DNA from: DATLFP01 sp035540955
GTDB lineage: Bacteria > Actinomycetota > Acidimicrobiia > Acidimicrobiales > CADCSY01
Assembly (NCBI GenBank): GCA_035540955.1
Contig: DATLFP010000161.1
Coordinates: 1 to 46,864 of the forward strand
Direction: 5' to 3'
DNA: 46,864 bases
Each line of letters opens with the position of its first letter. The stretch's first letter is position 1. The notes under the pieces were generated by a model. That model was not told where the DNA came from. It searched no databases and saw only the letters and a program-made list of their open reading frames with translations. The position numbers and the translations under genes were made by a program. This document shows positions 1-7,919 of the stretch, in pieces.

Positions 1-2
1 GT

Positions 3-1811
3 CTCGATCTGCGAACCGGGGTGCTGGCCCGGCGGGACGTTCCGTCGGGCCTCACCTCCGTGCGGTTCGTGTCCGGCACGCGCCCCAACGTCGGGGCACT
101 GCGGGCGGAGGCGGCGGCCGACGGCCTCGGAACCGGTGACCCGTTCGGCGACGGACCCTACGAGCGGGCGGACTGGGGCGACGTGCAGCTCGCGCGCACG
201 ACGGGAGCAGGCGGCGGGATCACGGTCGCGGTGTGCGACCGCTCCCGGGTCAACGCAGGTCGACGAACGGTCGAACGGCTCGCGGTGTGGAACGCGCATC
301 CCGATCGCGTTCCCGAATGGGACGAGGTCGTCGACGCTCTCGCCGGGGTCGAACGCGTCGACTTCGACAGCCTGCTGGCCGAGCACCGGGCCGGCTGGGC
401 TCGCCGGTGGGCCGACGCTGAGGTCTCGATCTCCGGCGCTCCGGCGGACGAGCTCGCCGCCCGCTTCGCGGTGTTCAACCTGCTCAACGCCGCCCCCGAC
501 TTCGGTGAGGCGGCGGTCGGGCCTCGGGGCCTCACCGGCCACGGCTACGGCGGCCATGTCTTCTGGGACGCCGACGTCTACGTCCTCCCGGCCCTGGCAG
601 CCATCAGCCCGGACTCGGCTCGAGCAATGCTCGAGTACCGCATCCGGCGCCTGCCCGCGGCCCGGGCCGCGGCGGACGCGCTTGGGCTCGACGGTGCCCG
701 CTTCCCGTGGGAGTCAGCGGACGACGGCACCGACGTGACCCCTCGCAACGTACGAGGTCCCACCGGGAAGGTCATCCCGATCCGAACCGGCGATCAGGAG
801 GAGCACATCGTCGCCGACGTCGCCTGGGCCGCTCACGAGTACGCCTGCTGGGCCGGCGACGAGCCCTTCCTGCACGGCGACGGGCGCGCCCTGATCGTCG
901 ACACCGCTCGCTACTGGGCCAGCCGCGTCCGGGTCGACGGCGCCGGCCGCGGGCACCTGCATGGCCTCATCGGACCCGACGAGTACCACGAGGGCGTCGA
1001 CGACAACGCCTTCACCAACGTCATGGCCCGATGGAACCTCCGTCGGGCAGCGGCGCTCGCCGAGGACAGCGGCGAGCACCGCGCCGACGCGGTTGCCTGG
1101 CGCAACCTCGCCGACGGTCTGGTCGACGGATGGGACCCCGAGCACGGGCTCTACGAGCAGTTCGCCGGCTACTGGGATCTCGAGCCGCTCCTCGCCGACG
1201 AAGTCGCTCGACGCCCATTCGCCGCCGACCTGCTCCTCGGCCGCGCGAGAGTCGCCGGCTCCCAGCTCATCAAGCAGGCCGACGTGGTCCTCCTGCATCA
1301 CCTCGTGCCCGGCGAGGTCCGGCCGGGCTCCTTGCTCGCCAACCTTGCTTACTACGAGCCCCGCACCACCCATGGCAGCTCGCTCTCCCCGGCGATCCAC
1401 GCCGCCCTGCTCGCCCGCGCCGACCAGCCGGACCAGGCGCTCGAGATCTTCCGCCTCGCAGCGCGCCTCGACCTCGACGACCTCACCGGCACGACGGCGG
1501 ACGGCCTGCATTTGGCAACGATGGGCGGCGTCTGGCAGGCCCTCGCCTACGGGTTCCTCGGACTGCGCCCTCACCGCGACCACCTCGACATCGACCCGTG
1601 CCTGCCCGACGCATGGCAAGGGCTCGGCCTTGGCTTTCGGTTCCACGGCGCCCCGGTCCACATCCGCGCCGACCATGAGTCGGTTCGCGTCAGCTGCGAC
1701 GAGCCGATCGCGGTGCGCGTCAGCGGTGGCACCACCGAGCGGTGCACGCCGCCCATGTCGGTGTTCGAGCTCGCCGGCCGGCGAGACGGACGCCACGAGA
1801 GGAGCGACTGA
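3..1811 (+). CDS. GH65 family glycoside phosphorylase/hydrolase, 5' end outside window
   Basis: The reading frame is open from base 3, and the in-frame GTG at 21 sits inside conserved sequence (LDLRTG just before it), so the true start lies left of the window. Family 65 enzymes act on alpha-glucosyl disaccharides such as trehalose, maltose or kojibiose, usually by phosphorolysis. Signature motifs are GHVFWDADVYVLP, the catalytic-acid segment IGPDEYHEGVDDNAF (about 964-1010), KQADVVLL and the phosphate-loop type HGSSLSPAIHA. The small C-terminal beta domain is complete, ending at TGA 1809-1811. The stop overlaps the start of the universal stress gene (TGATG), so the two are probably one operon. 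In M. tuberculosis the DosR-regulated OtsB1 carries a phosphatase domain fused to a GH65 domain, next to a universal stress gene. The missing 5' part could therefore encode a phosphatase domain; that is inference. Substrate cannot be read from the sequence. Confidence 0.9.
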   Translation, partial: LDLRTGVLARRDVPSGLTSVRFVSGTRPNVGALRAEAAADGLGTGDPFGDGPYERADWGDVQLARTTGAGGGITVAVCDRSRVNAGRRTVERLAVWNAHPDRVPEWDEVVDALAGVERVDFDSLLAEHRAGWARRWADAEVSISGAPADELAARFAVFNLLNAAPDFGEAAVGPRGLTGHGYGGHVFWDADVYVLPALAAISPDSARAMLEYRIRRLPAARAAADALGLDGARFPWESADDGTDVTPRNVRGPTGKVIPIRTGDQEEHIVADVAWAAHEYACWAGDEPFLHGDGRALIVDTARYWASRVRVDGAGRGHLHGLIGPDEYHEGVDDNAFTNVMARWNLRRAAALAEDSGEHRADAVAWRNLADGLVDGWDPEHGLYEQFAGYWDLEPLLADEVARRPFAADLLLGRARVAGSQLIKQADVVLLHHLVPGEVRPGSLLANLAYYEPRTTHGSSLSPAIHAALLARADQPDQALEIFRLAARLDLDDLTGTTADGLHLATMGGVWQALAYGFLGLRPHRDHLDIDPCLPDAWQGLGLGFRFHGAPVHIRADHESVRVSCDEPIAVRVSGGTTERCTPPMSVFELAGRRDGRHERSD

Positions 1812-2614
1812 TGAGAACGGTGCTCGCCGCCATCGACGCGAGCCCGGCCGCGCAGCCAGTGCTCGACACCGCCCTCGGCATGGCGTCGCTGACCGACGCA
1901 ACCGTCGAAGCCGTCCACGTCCGCGAGATGGCCACCTCGACATCCCAGGCCATCGCCTCGCGGCGGGGCGTACCGATCCGAGAGGTCGAAGGTGACGTCG
2001 AGACCTGCCTGCTCCGCGAGCTGAACCGCGACGAGGTGATCCTCGGCGTGGTCGGCGCCCGGGGCACCCCCACGGGCCGCCGACCGGTCGGTCACACCGC
2101 CCTGCAGCTCCTCCGACGGACTGCCAAACCGCTGGTCGTGGTTCCGCCCGAGACGATGGACGCCACCAGCGGATCGCCGCACCGCCTGCTCATCGCGGTC
2201 GAGGGCACAGAGGAGTCGGCCAGGCCCGTCACGGACCGCCTTGCCCCCCTTCTCGGGGGCAACGCCGAGCTCGTCGCGGTGCACGTGTTCACGACCGCGA
2301 CCGCGCCGCCCATGATCGACCATCCCGAATGGGGCCTGGAAGCGTGGGGCGCCGAGTTCCTCGCCCGCTACTGCCCCGAGGCCTCGCAGATCGACCTGCG
2401 GACCGGTCCCGTCGGCGGACGGGTCCTCGACGCGGCCGCCGATGCCGCCGCCGACCTCATCGTGCTCAGCTGGTCCCAGGACACCTCACCCGGCCATGCC
2501 GTGGTCGTCCAGCACGTTCTCGAGCGGTCACCGGTCCCCATCCTCCTCCTGCCCGTCGACGGCCGGCACGCAACCGAGGACGACGACGTGGGTGTCAGGA
2601 GACGACCGCGCTGA
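1811..2614 (+). CDS. Tandem universal stress protein (UspA-like, two domains)
   Basis: This 267-residue protein starts at the ATG that overlaps the preceding TGA. The first Usp domain begins TVLAAIDASPAAQPVLD and has a G-x2-G-x8-G ATP-binding-type loop (GARGTPTGRRPVGH). The second begins about residue 120 (PHRLLIAVEGTEES) and ends PVPILLLPVD; its nucleotide loop is degenerate (LSWSQDTSPGH). Tandem Usp proteins are typical of the hypoxia response in mycobacteria, for example Rv2005c and Rv2623. The 3' end overlaps the convergent PNPOx-like gene by 20 bp. Identification as a double Usp is firm; its ligand and role are inferred from family and context. Confidence 0.9.
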   Translation: MRTVLAAIDASPAAQPVLDTALGMASLTDATVEAVHVREMATSTSQAIASRRGVPIREVEGDVETCLLRELNRDEVILGVVGARGTPTGRRPVGHTALQLLRRTAKPLVVVPPETMDATSGSPHRLLIAVEGTEESARPVTDRLAPLLGGNAELVAVHVFTTATAPPMIDHPEWGLEAWGAEFLARYCPEASQIDLRTGPVGGRVLDAAADAAADLIVLSWSQDTSPGHAVVVQHVLERSPVPILLLPVDGRHATEDDDVGVRRRPR

Positions 2615-3008
2615 TGCGCCGGCCGGTCACCTTCGACGGCACGATGCGGATCCAGCACACCGGCTCGCCCGGGTGCCACAGGACATGACGCTCCCTCGAC
2701 AGGCGGGCGATGAGGGCGGGATCGGTGACCTGTTCGGCTCGGCCGACCAGCGCGACGCTCCAGCCGCCGTCGGCTTCGACCCCGTCGATCTCGTAGGCCA
2801 CGAACGGCCAGTCGATGGCGCCGTGCAGCTTCGTCCGAGCATTCGTGGGAAAGGCGACCGTTCCCGACTCCCGGTCATAGACGTGGTTCACCGGGAAGAT
2901 CTCCGGGCGCCCGTCGAGGATGACCGCGATCCGCCCCAACTCCGACGTGGCCAAGAGGTCGGCGCACTCCTCGGCGGAGATGCTCAGCAGCCAGGTCTGG
3001 GTCGTCAT
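2595..3008 (-). CDS. PNPOx-like FMN-binding split-barrel protein
   Basis: The protein is 137 residues from ATG 3008; a GTG at 3014 is two codons upstream and also possible. It has the pyridoxamine 5'-phosphate oxidase-like split-barrel pattern: CADLLATSELGRIAVILDG, then FPVNHVYD, VAFPTNARTKLHGA, VAYEIDG, GWSVALVGRAEQV, and a C-terminal WIRIVPSKVTGRRIS. Actinobacterial members of this group bind FMN or F420 and act as small oxidoreductases; several sit in mycobacterial DosR clusters (for example Rv0080). It is convergent with, and overlaps, the universal stress gene. It lies downstream of the hypothetical gene at 3070-3468 on the same strand, with about 60 bp between them, so the DosR-like box at 3671-3692 could drive both. 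Confidence 0.85.
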   Translation of the reverse strand: MTTQTWLLSISAEECADLLATSELGRIAVILDGRPEIFPVNHVYDRESGTVAFPTNARTKLHGAIDWPFVAYEIDGVEADGGWSVALVGRAEQVTDPALIARLSRERHVLWHPGEPVCWIRIVPSKVTGRRISAVVS

Positions 3009-3069
3009 GCACACCCATTGTCTCCCGCCCCTGCGCCGACGACCACGGGCGTTGGTCCCCCTCTGGGGG

Positions 3070-3468
3070 TCAGAGGTAGAGCGCTCGTCCGACGAGCTCG
3101 ATGAGCCGTCGAGGACTCAACTCCGCCACCGCCAGTCGAAGCTCGAGCGGGACGAGGAGATCTCTCTGCAGAACATGGAGCTCACGCTGTCCCAAGGCGC
3201 CCAGGACGGCGCGGGCCACGGCCGATCGAGTGCGCGTCTCGACGTCGGCATCCACCGGAAGGCTCTTCTCCGCGCGCTGCCGGATCTGGGTCTCGCCGGC
3301 GTGCGCAGCCTCGTTCAACCACGTCCACACAGGAGCGAACGTCCCATGGTGTCGCAGCGCTTCGACCAACCGACCGGCCAGGTACGCCTCACACTCGTCG
3401 GCGAGGCGCATGTCGAGGACGTCGTCGCGCTCGTCTGTGCACGGGTCTCGTCGCGTCCGTGCTCGCAT
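3070..3468 (-). CDS. Conserved-looking hypothetical, probably frame-disturbed at its 5' end
   Basis: The open part encodes 132 residues with a helical, charged composition (DECEAYLAGRLVEALRHHG, VWTWLNEAAHAGET, AVARAVLGALGQRELHVLQ). No family was recognised. The same frame stays protein-like upstream of ATG 3468 as far as a stop near 3608, for example LVVVRDRRRLWAKGLYLGLD, but offers no ATG, GTG or TTG there. The neighbouring frame has ATG starts at 3646 and 3619, just below the DosR-like box. A one-base frameshift around 3540-3600 would join the two into a single gene of about 180-190 residues. This could be a sequencing error, a true pseudogene, or an unusual start codon. Confidence 0.5.
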   Translation of the reverse strand: MRARTRRDPCTDERDDVLDMRLADECEAYLAGRLVEALRHHGTFAPVWTWLNEAAHAGETQIRQRAEKSLPVDADVETRTRSAVARAVLGALGQRELHVLQRDLLVPLELRLAVAELSPRRLIELVGRALYL

Positions 3469-3670
3469 GCACCGATGATGACGTCGCCGGTCGAGCCCGA
3501 GGTAGAGGCCTTTGGCCCAGAGGCGCCTCCGATCGCGTACGACGACGAGCGTCGCCGACGCGATCGCCGCAGGAGCCCGGACGCGGTTCCGAGCGACTTC
3601 GGATGTCCCTTTCGGTCATCCTCTGCCGCTCGGAGCCAACCGTCATCTCACCCCAGGGGAGGGGGCGACG

Positions 3671-3692
3671 AGTAGGGCCGAAAGTCCCTACT
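3671..3692. promoter_or_regulatory. DosR/DevR-like operator (best palindrome in window)
   Basis: The arms AGTAGGG and CCCTACT are perfect inverted repeats around a 14-bp core GGGCCGAAAGTCCC (3675-3688). The core fits the published DosR box core GGGACTWWAGTCCC, keeping the GGG.C....G.CCC positions. It lies about 25-55 bp upstream of the candidate starts at 3646 and 3619 of the minus-strand hypothetical, and 72 bp below the archease stop. Confidence 0.6.
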
Positions 3693-3763
3693 CGAGAGTG
3701 AGACCCGGTCGCGGGTGACGATCACGCTGGCCGTGCGCGAAGCGCCAGCAGTCATCGCGGGGT

Positions 3764-4228
3764 TCAGACGTCGACCACGGTCCGGCAGACCCAGCCGCCG
3801 TCGCGGTGCCCGAACTCGAGCTCCGAGTACGAGACGCCCTTCGGGATGGACCCGACGATGGCCACCTCCTCGATTGGGACAGCGGTGATCCGGCCGATGA
3901 GGTGATCGCCCCGCACCTCCACTTCGGTGGCGACAGGGACGCGCCCTCGGGCATCGGCGCCGAACAGCAGCTCCTCGAGAAGGAGCACCAGCAGCTCCTT
4001 GGGCCGTCCCGGCCCGACATCGAATGGCTCCGCCGATCCCTCGACAGCATCGACGGCGGCGAACACGTCCACGAACGCCGCGGCCGCCTCCTCGTAGCAC
4101 GCGGCCGCGGTCGGCCCCCATGCCTCGATCACCACATCCGCGGTGTGGGCCTGCACGCCGTGGCCGCGGTCTGTGCGCTCGATCACCACTGAAGGGTGGA
4201 GGTTGTGCCACACGCGGGGAAGGGCCAT
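3764..4228 (-). CDS. Archease (RtcB activator)
   Basis: Archease is the small metal-dependent protein that speeds guanylylation and allows multiple turnover of the RNA ligase RtcB. The 154-residue protein carries the family pattern: GHGVQAHTADVVIEAWGPT, a helix AAAAFVDVFAAVDA, LVLLLEELLFGAD, GRITAVPIEEV, VGSIPKGVSYSELEF and a final GGWVCRTVVDV. ATG 4228 is chosen because GGAGGAAG lies 7-8 nt upstream on the minus strand. GTG 4189 would give a more typical N-terminus but has no ribosome-binding site. The gene is divergent from rtcB, and a 9-bp-arm palindrome covers its ribosome-binding site and start. M. tuberculosis has an archease/RtcB pair (Rv2630/Rv2631) in its DosR regulon. Confidence 0.87.
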   Translation of the reverse strand: MALPRVWHNLHPSVVIERTDRGHGVQAHTADVVIEAWGPTAAACYEEAAAAFVDVFAAVDAVEGSAEPFDVGPGRPKELLVLLLEELLFGADARGRVPVATEVEVRGDHLIGRITAVPIEEVAIVGSIPKGVSYSELEFGHRDGGWVCRTVVDV

Positions 4229-4239
4229 GGGGCCCTTCC
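4218..4239. promoter_or_regulatory. Perfect 9-bp inverted repeat over the archease start codon
   Basis: Arms GGAAGGGCC and GGCCCTTCC are separated by ATGG. As DNA the inner 14 bp (GGGCCATGGGGCCC) fits the GGG.C....G.CCC pattern of the DosR-like sites. As archease mRNA the same sequence would fold into a hairpin with part of the ribosome-binding site in the stem and the AUG at the loop edge. Either function is inference. Confidence 0.45.
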
Positions 4240-4262
4240 TCCGGCCACCTCGCCGGCAGATC

Positions 4263-5753
4263 ATGAGTCGTCGGATCAGTCGGCGATCGGGGCTGGACGT
4301 GGCGGAGACGACGAAGCCGCGAAACGGGCACATCAACCTGATCGAGGAGACACCGGTCCGTTGGCGGATCCATCCAACTGGGCGGATGCGGGTGCCGGGC
4401 ATCGTGTTCGCGTCGCGGGCGCTGTTGCCTGATGTCGCGTCCGACCGATCCCTCGTGCAGGTGGTCAACGTGGCGACGCTGCCGGGAATCGTGGAGGCGT
4501 CGTACGCCATGCCCGACGTGCACTGGGGCTATGGGTTCCCGATCGGGGGCGTCGCCGCTACCGACGTCGAGGGTGGCGGGATCGTGTCGCCCGGCGGTGT
4601 CGGCTTCGACATCTCTTGCGGGGTGCGGTTGCTCACGACCTCGCTCGACGAGGACGCGGTGCGGGACCGCCTACCGGTGCTGATGGACGAGCTCGACCAG
4701 CGCGTCCCGACCGGGCTCGGCAAGGGCGGCGTCTGGCAGCTCCGTGACGACGACGAGCTGACTGCGTTGCTCCGCGGCGGATCCCGCTACGCGGTGGAGC
4801 GGGGCCACGGCGTTCAGCGGGACCTCGAGCATTGTGAGGACCGTGGGTTCGTTGCCGATGCCGAGGTCGCCGGCATCAGCGAGCGCGCCCGGCTGCGTGG
4901 CGCCGGCCAGGTCGGCAGCCTCGGATCTGGCAACCACTTCCTCGAGGTGCAGGTCGTCGACGACATCTACGACGATGACACGGCCGCGGCGTTCGGGCTC
5001 CGGCGCGGCGGTGTGTGCGTGATGATCCACTGCGGCTCGCGGGGACTGGGCCACCAGATCTGCTCCGACCACGTCCGCGTCATGCAGGCGGCCATGCCTC
5101 GCTACGGCATCGTCGTGCCCGACCCGCAGCTGGCGTGCGCGCCAGTGACGTCACGGGAGGGCCGCGAGTATCTGGGTGCGATGGCTGCGGCCGCGAACTA
5201 CGGGCGCGCCAACCGTCAGCTCCTCACCGTCGCCACCCGCCAGGCGTTCGCCGTTGCGCTCGGTGACGCCGAGCTCGACCTGCTCTACGACGTCTCGCAC
5301 AACCTGGCAAAGCTCGAGCACCACGACATCGACGGCGAGCCTCGGCTCCTGTGCGTCCACCGCAAGGGGGCCACCCGGGCCCTGCCACCCGGCGACCCCG
5401 ACCTCCCCGACGACCTCCTGCCATTCGGGCAGCCCGTGCTCGTTCCTGGGTCGATGGGCACCGCGTCGCACGTGCTCGCCGGCGTCGAGGGCGGCGGCGC
5501 GTTCCACTCCACCTGCCACGGCGCCGGGCGCACCATGAGCCGCCACGCCGCCACGCGACGCGTTCGCGGGCACGATCTGCGGCGCCAGCTGGCCGCCGCC
5601 GGCGTCGCCGTGCGCGCCCACTCCGACCGAGGGCTGGCCGAGGAGGCGCCCTTCTCCTACAAGGACGTCGATGAGGTCGTGGCCACCTGCGAGGAGGCCG
5701 ACCTGGCGCGGAGGGTGGCGCGGCTGCGGCCGATCGGGGTCGTCAAGGGCTGA
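4263..5753 (+). CDS. rtcB: RNA-splicing ligase RtcB (3'-phosphate RNA ligase)
   Basis: RtcB joins RNA 3'-phosphate or 2',3'-cyclic phosphate ends to 5'-OH ends using GTP and Mn2+. From ATG 4263 the protein has 496 residues; GTG 4299 is an alternative start and neither has a strong ribosome-binding site. Family landmarks are MRVPGIVF, YAMPDVHWGYGFPIGGVAA, the metal-binding Cys in DISCGVRLL (about residue 119), GSGNHFLEV, MIHCGSRGLGHQ, DVSHNLAKLEHH, VHRKGATRALPPG, and the guanylylated His in STCHGAGRTMSR (about residue 419). All expected catalytic residues are present and the length is normal. It is divergent from archease, its usual partner. In this island the pair probably repairs RNA broken under stress. 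Confidence 0.95.
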   Translation: MSRRISRRSGLDVAETTKPRNGHINLIEETPVRWRIHPTGRMRVPGIVFASRALLPDVASDRSLVQVVNVATLPGIVEASYAMPDVHWGYGFPIGGVAATDVEGGGIVSPGGVGFDISCGVRLLTTSLDEDAVRDRLPVLMDELDQRVPTGLGKGGVWQLRDDDELTALLRGGSRYAVERGHGVQRDLEHCEDRGFVADAEVAGISERARLRGAGQVGSLGSGNHFLEVQVVDDIYDDDTAAAFGLRRGGVCVMIHCGSRGLGHQICSDHVRVMQAAMPRYGIVVPDPQLACAPVTSREGREYLGAMAAAANYGRANRQLLTVATRQAFAVALGDAELDLLYDVSHNLAKLEHHDIDGEPRLLCVHRKGATRALPPGDPDLPDDLLPFGQPVLVPGSMGTASHVLAGVEGGGAFHSTCHGAGRTMSRHAATRRVRGHDLRRQLAAAGVAVRAHSDRGLAEEAPFSYKDVDEVVATCEEADLARRVARLRPIGVVKG

Positions 5754-5929
5754 CCCCCCACCCGGCCGCGGGAGTCACCTTCGCCTCCCTGCCCCCGAAG
5801 TGTCCGACTGCGCACCCCCGGGTCCGTGTCTTCGTCAGCGGCTCCAGCCGGCTGTCGGCGCCGAGTGGACCTTCGCCCCTGGCGGTGGCAGGCGCGGCCC
5901 GCGCACGATCGACGGGGAGGTGACGGCTC

Positions 5930-7363
5930 ATGCCTGATGGTGTCGTCCAGTGGTTCGACTCCGCGAGCGGTCGAGCGTCCATCGTCCGGGCGGGCCGCGT
6001 CTACACGGCGGAGGCCCGCGACCTCGAGCCCGTGGCCCGGCATCCGGGAGCTCATGTGCACTTCGACATCCGCCGCGACCACGGCGCCGAACGTGCCGTC
6101 GACGTGAGGTTGCGGGCCGGGACGAGGGTGTCGCACCACCAGCACGACTTCGGGACGCTCACCGGGGCCCGCCGGCCCGACTCCAAGGGGACGGCGCCGT
6201 TCGCGCACCCACATCCCGAGCGCGGCCGCGGGCTGACGGCGCACCCGCTCGAGGTGGCGCGGGCGTGGGCCGACTGCCTCCAAGCTCGCGACCTCGACGG
6301 CGCGCTCTCCCTCTACGCGTCCGATGCGGTTCTGCACACCCGCGCGCATGACCACGCCGGTCGCTCGCACCTCGGCAGCTACCTCGAAGCCAGTCCGATG
6401 TTCGGGATCGATCGTGATCCGGAGATCCGTGGCGAGGATGGCGCCGTCGCCGTGCGCTGGACGCTCGATCGAGGATCAGGCATCGAGCTGCGGGCGCGGA
6501 TCGAGCACGGGATGATTGTCGAGCAGTGGGTCGGCCACGCACCACCCCGGGGTCGCACCGTGGAGGTCGACGGCGGCGCCGGATCGCCCGTCGCGCTGGC
6601 GGTGCTGTCCGACGGCGTCGACGACGACGACACCGACTACAGCCTGCAGCGTGTTCGTGCGGTCATGCGCGACATCATCGATCCGATCCTGTTCGCCCGG
6701 CTGAAGCTGGGGCTGGCGAGAGACCCAGCCCGAACAAGGCCGGCCACCGCGCAGATCGCGCTCGACATCAACGGCCAGCTCGTACGGGCGCAGGTGGCGG
6801 CGCACACCGTGCGCGAGGCGGCCGACCTCCTCCAACGGCGCCTGCGCGACCGGCTCGACCATCGCGCCCAGCACCGCGACGACCTCCGCACGCGGAGCGG
6901 GGAACGCGAGCCAGGCGAGTGGCGACACGGTGACCTGGCCACCGAACGGCACGATCATTGCGACCGTCCGGCGGACCAGAGGGAGCTGGTGCGACACAAG
7001 ACCTTCGCCATTGATGAGCTCACACCCGATGAAGCCGCGTTCGACATGGAGGCGCTCGACTTCGACTTCCACCTCTTCCGGGATCTCGCCAGCGGCGAAG
7101 ACGCGGTGCTGGAACGGCGCGCCAGTGGTCGTTACCTCCTGACTCGGCTGCATCCCCTGGAGATCGATCCCGGGCCGACGTCGATCGAGGTCACCGTCGC
7201 TGACGTCGCACCTCCAGCACTTACCGTGCCCGAGGCGATGCAGCTCCTCGATCTCGACGGCGAACGCCTTGTCTTCTTCGCCAACGCCGCGACCGGGCGC
7301 GGCAACGTGCTCTATCGACGCTTCGACGGCCACTACGGCCTCGTCACACCGGCGCAGTCGTGA
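5930..7363 (+). CDS. Hibernation-promoting factor (RafH/RaiA-like) fused to cold-shock-like and SnoaL-like domains
   Basis: The protein has 477 residues; ATG 5930 follows GGGGAGGTG by 8 nt. Visible parts in order are: residues 1-65, cold-shock-like beta barrel (GVVQWFDSASGRASIV, VHFDIRRD); about 100-203, SnoaL/NTF2-like domain (EVARAWADCLQARDLDGAL, IEHGMIVEQWVG); about 219-312, an S30AE/HPF N-terminal domain (DYSLQRVRAVMRDII, LDINGQLVRAQV, EAADLLQRRLRDRL). After a charged linker come two S30AE C-terminal-type units, at about 352-404 (LVRHKTFAIDELTPDEAAF) and 432-474 (NVLYRRFDGHYGLVTP). HPF-type proteins bind idle ribosomes and protect them; mycobacterial RafH does this under hypoxia and is DosR-controlled. 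The two N-terminal modules are not part of ordinary HPFs. The frame is uninterrupted and the CBS gene follows by 22 bp. Confidence 0.85.
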   Translation: MPDGVVQWFDSASGRASIVRAGRVYTAEARDLEPVARHPGAHVHFDIRRDHGAERAVDVRLRAGTRVSHHQHDFGTLTGARRPDSKGTAPFAHPHPERGRGLTAHPLEVARAWADCLQARDLDGALSLYASDAVLHTRAHDHAGRSHLGSYLEASPMFGIDRDPEIRGEDGAVAVRWTLDRGSGIELRARIEHGMIVEQWVGHAPPRGRTVEVDGGAGSPVALAVLSDGVDDDDTDYSLQRVRAVMRDIIDPILFARLKLGLARDPARTRPATAQIALDINGQLVRAQVAAHTVREAADLLQRRLRDRLDHRAQHRDDLRTRSGEREPGEWRHGDLATERHDHCDRPADQRELVRHKTFAIDELTPDEAAFDMEALDFDFHLFRDLASGEDAVLERRASGRYLLTRLHPLEIDPGPTSIEVTVADVAPPALTVPEAMQLLDLDGERLVFFANAATGRGNVLYRRFDGHYGLVTPAQS

Positions 7364-7385
7364 CCCCGTCGACGAGGAGGCCATC

Positions 7386-7805
7386 ATGGGTCTGATCCGT
7401 CCGGATGACCCGGTACGCGTGCTGATGTCGACGCCAGCAGCGTCGGCCGACCCGAACGTCTCGCTGTTCGACCTTGCGGCGACGCTCGAGGCTGAGGGCG
7501 TCGGGGCGGTGACGCTCATGACCGCGGACCACCTCGACGGCGTGGTGTCCGAGCGCGACATCGTGCGGGCGCTCGCAGCCGGCTGTGATCCAGCCGATGT
7601 GTGGGCAGCAGACGTCATGGCTGGCGAGCCGCTGTACGCGGATCTCGACGACCCGATCGTGATCGTTGCCGAACGCATGCTCGATCAGGGCGTGCGCCAC
7701 ATGCCCGTCGTGCAAGACGGTCGGGTTCTCGGCGTCGTGTCGATGCGGGATGCACTCCGGGTCTTCACCGAGGCGTGGCGTAGAGGGAGCGAGGACGAGC
7801 GATGA
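7386..7805 (+). CDS. CBS-domain pair protein (Hrp1-like)
   Basis: The 139-residue protein consists of little more than a Bateman module. The first CBS motif runs from MSTPAASADPNVSLFDLA to LDGVVSERDIVRAL; the second from VMAGEPLYADLDDPIVIV to RVLGVVSMRDALRV. ATG 7386 is preceded by GAGGAGG at optimal distance. CBS pairs usually bind adenine nucleotides. M. tuberculosis Hrp1 (Rv2626c) is a stand-alone CBS-pair protein of similar size in the DosR regulon. It follows the hibernation-factor gene closely and is probably co-transcribed with it. Confidence 0.88.
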   Translation: MGLIRPDDPVRVLMSTPAASADPNVSLFDLAATLEAEGVGAVTLMTADHLDGVVSERDIVRALAAGCDPADVWAADVMAGEPLYADLDDPIVIVAERMLDQGVRHMPVVQDGRVLGVVSMRDALRVFTEAWRRGSEDER

Positions 7806-7919
7806 AGGCGCTCCCAAACGCGGCACGACACGCGGCTCCCCGCTCGGCCGCGCCCGACGCCTGAGCTCGACCGCGCTGGAAGCATCGCCGCGATCGAGCG
7901 CTACTGACTGCGGGCGCTC

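Noticed and set aside
3057..3069. CCCCC-TCT-GGGGG palindrome between the hypothetical and PNPOx-like genes
   Set aside because: It has the opposite base polarity to the DosR-like sites and no T-run, so neither operator nor terminator is supported.
3389..3646. 85-codon minus-strand ORF as an independent gene
   Set aside because: Most of it is Arg/Pro-rich shadow; only its first codons are plausible, as the start of the frameshifted hypothetical.
6476..7678. 400-codon minus-strand frame across the hibernation-factor and CBS genes
   Set aside because: It is antisense to two well-supported genes and has no domain pattern; long antisense frames are common at this G+C.
7802..7864. 20-codon ORF overlapping the CBS stop (ATGA)
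   Set aside because: Too short, no family pattern, and followed by unrelated low-complexity sequence.
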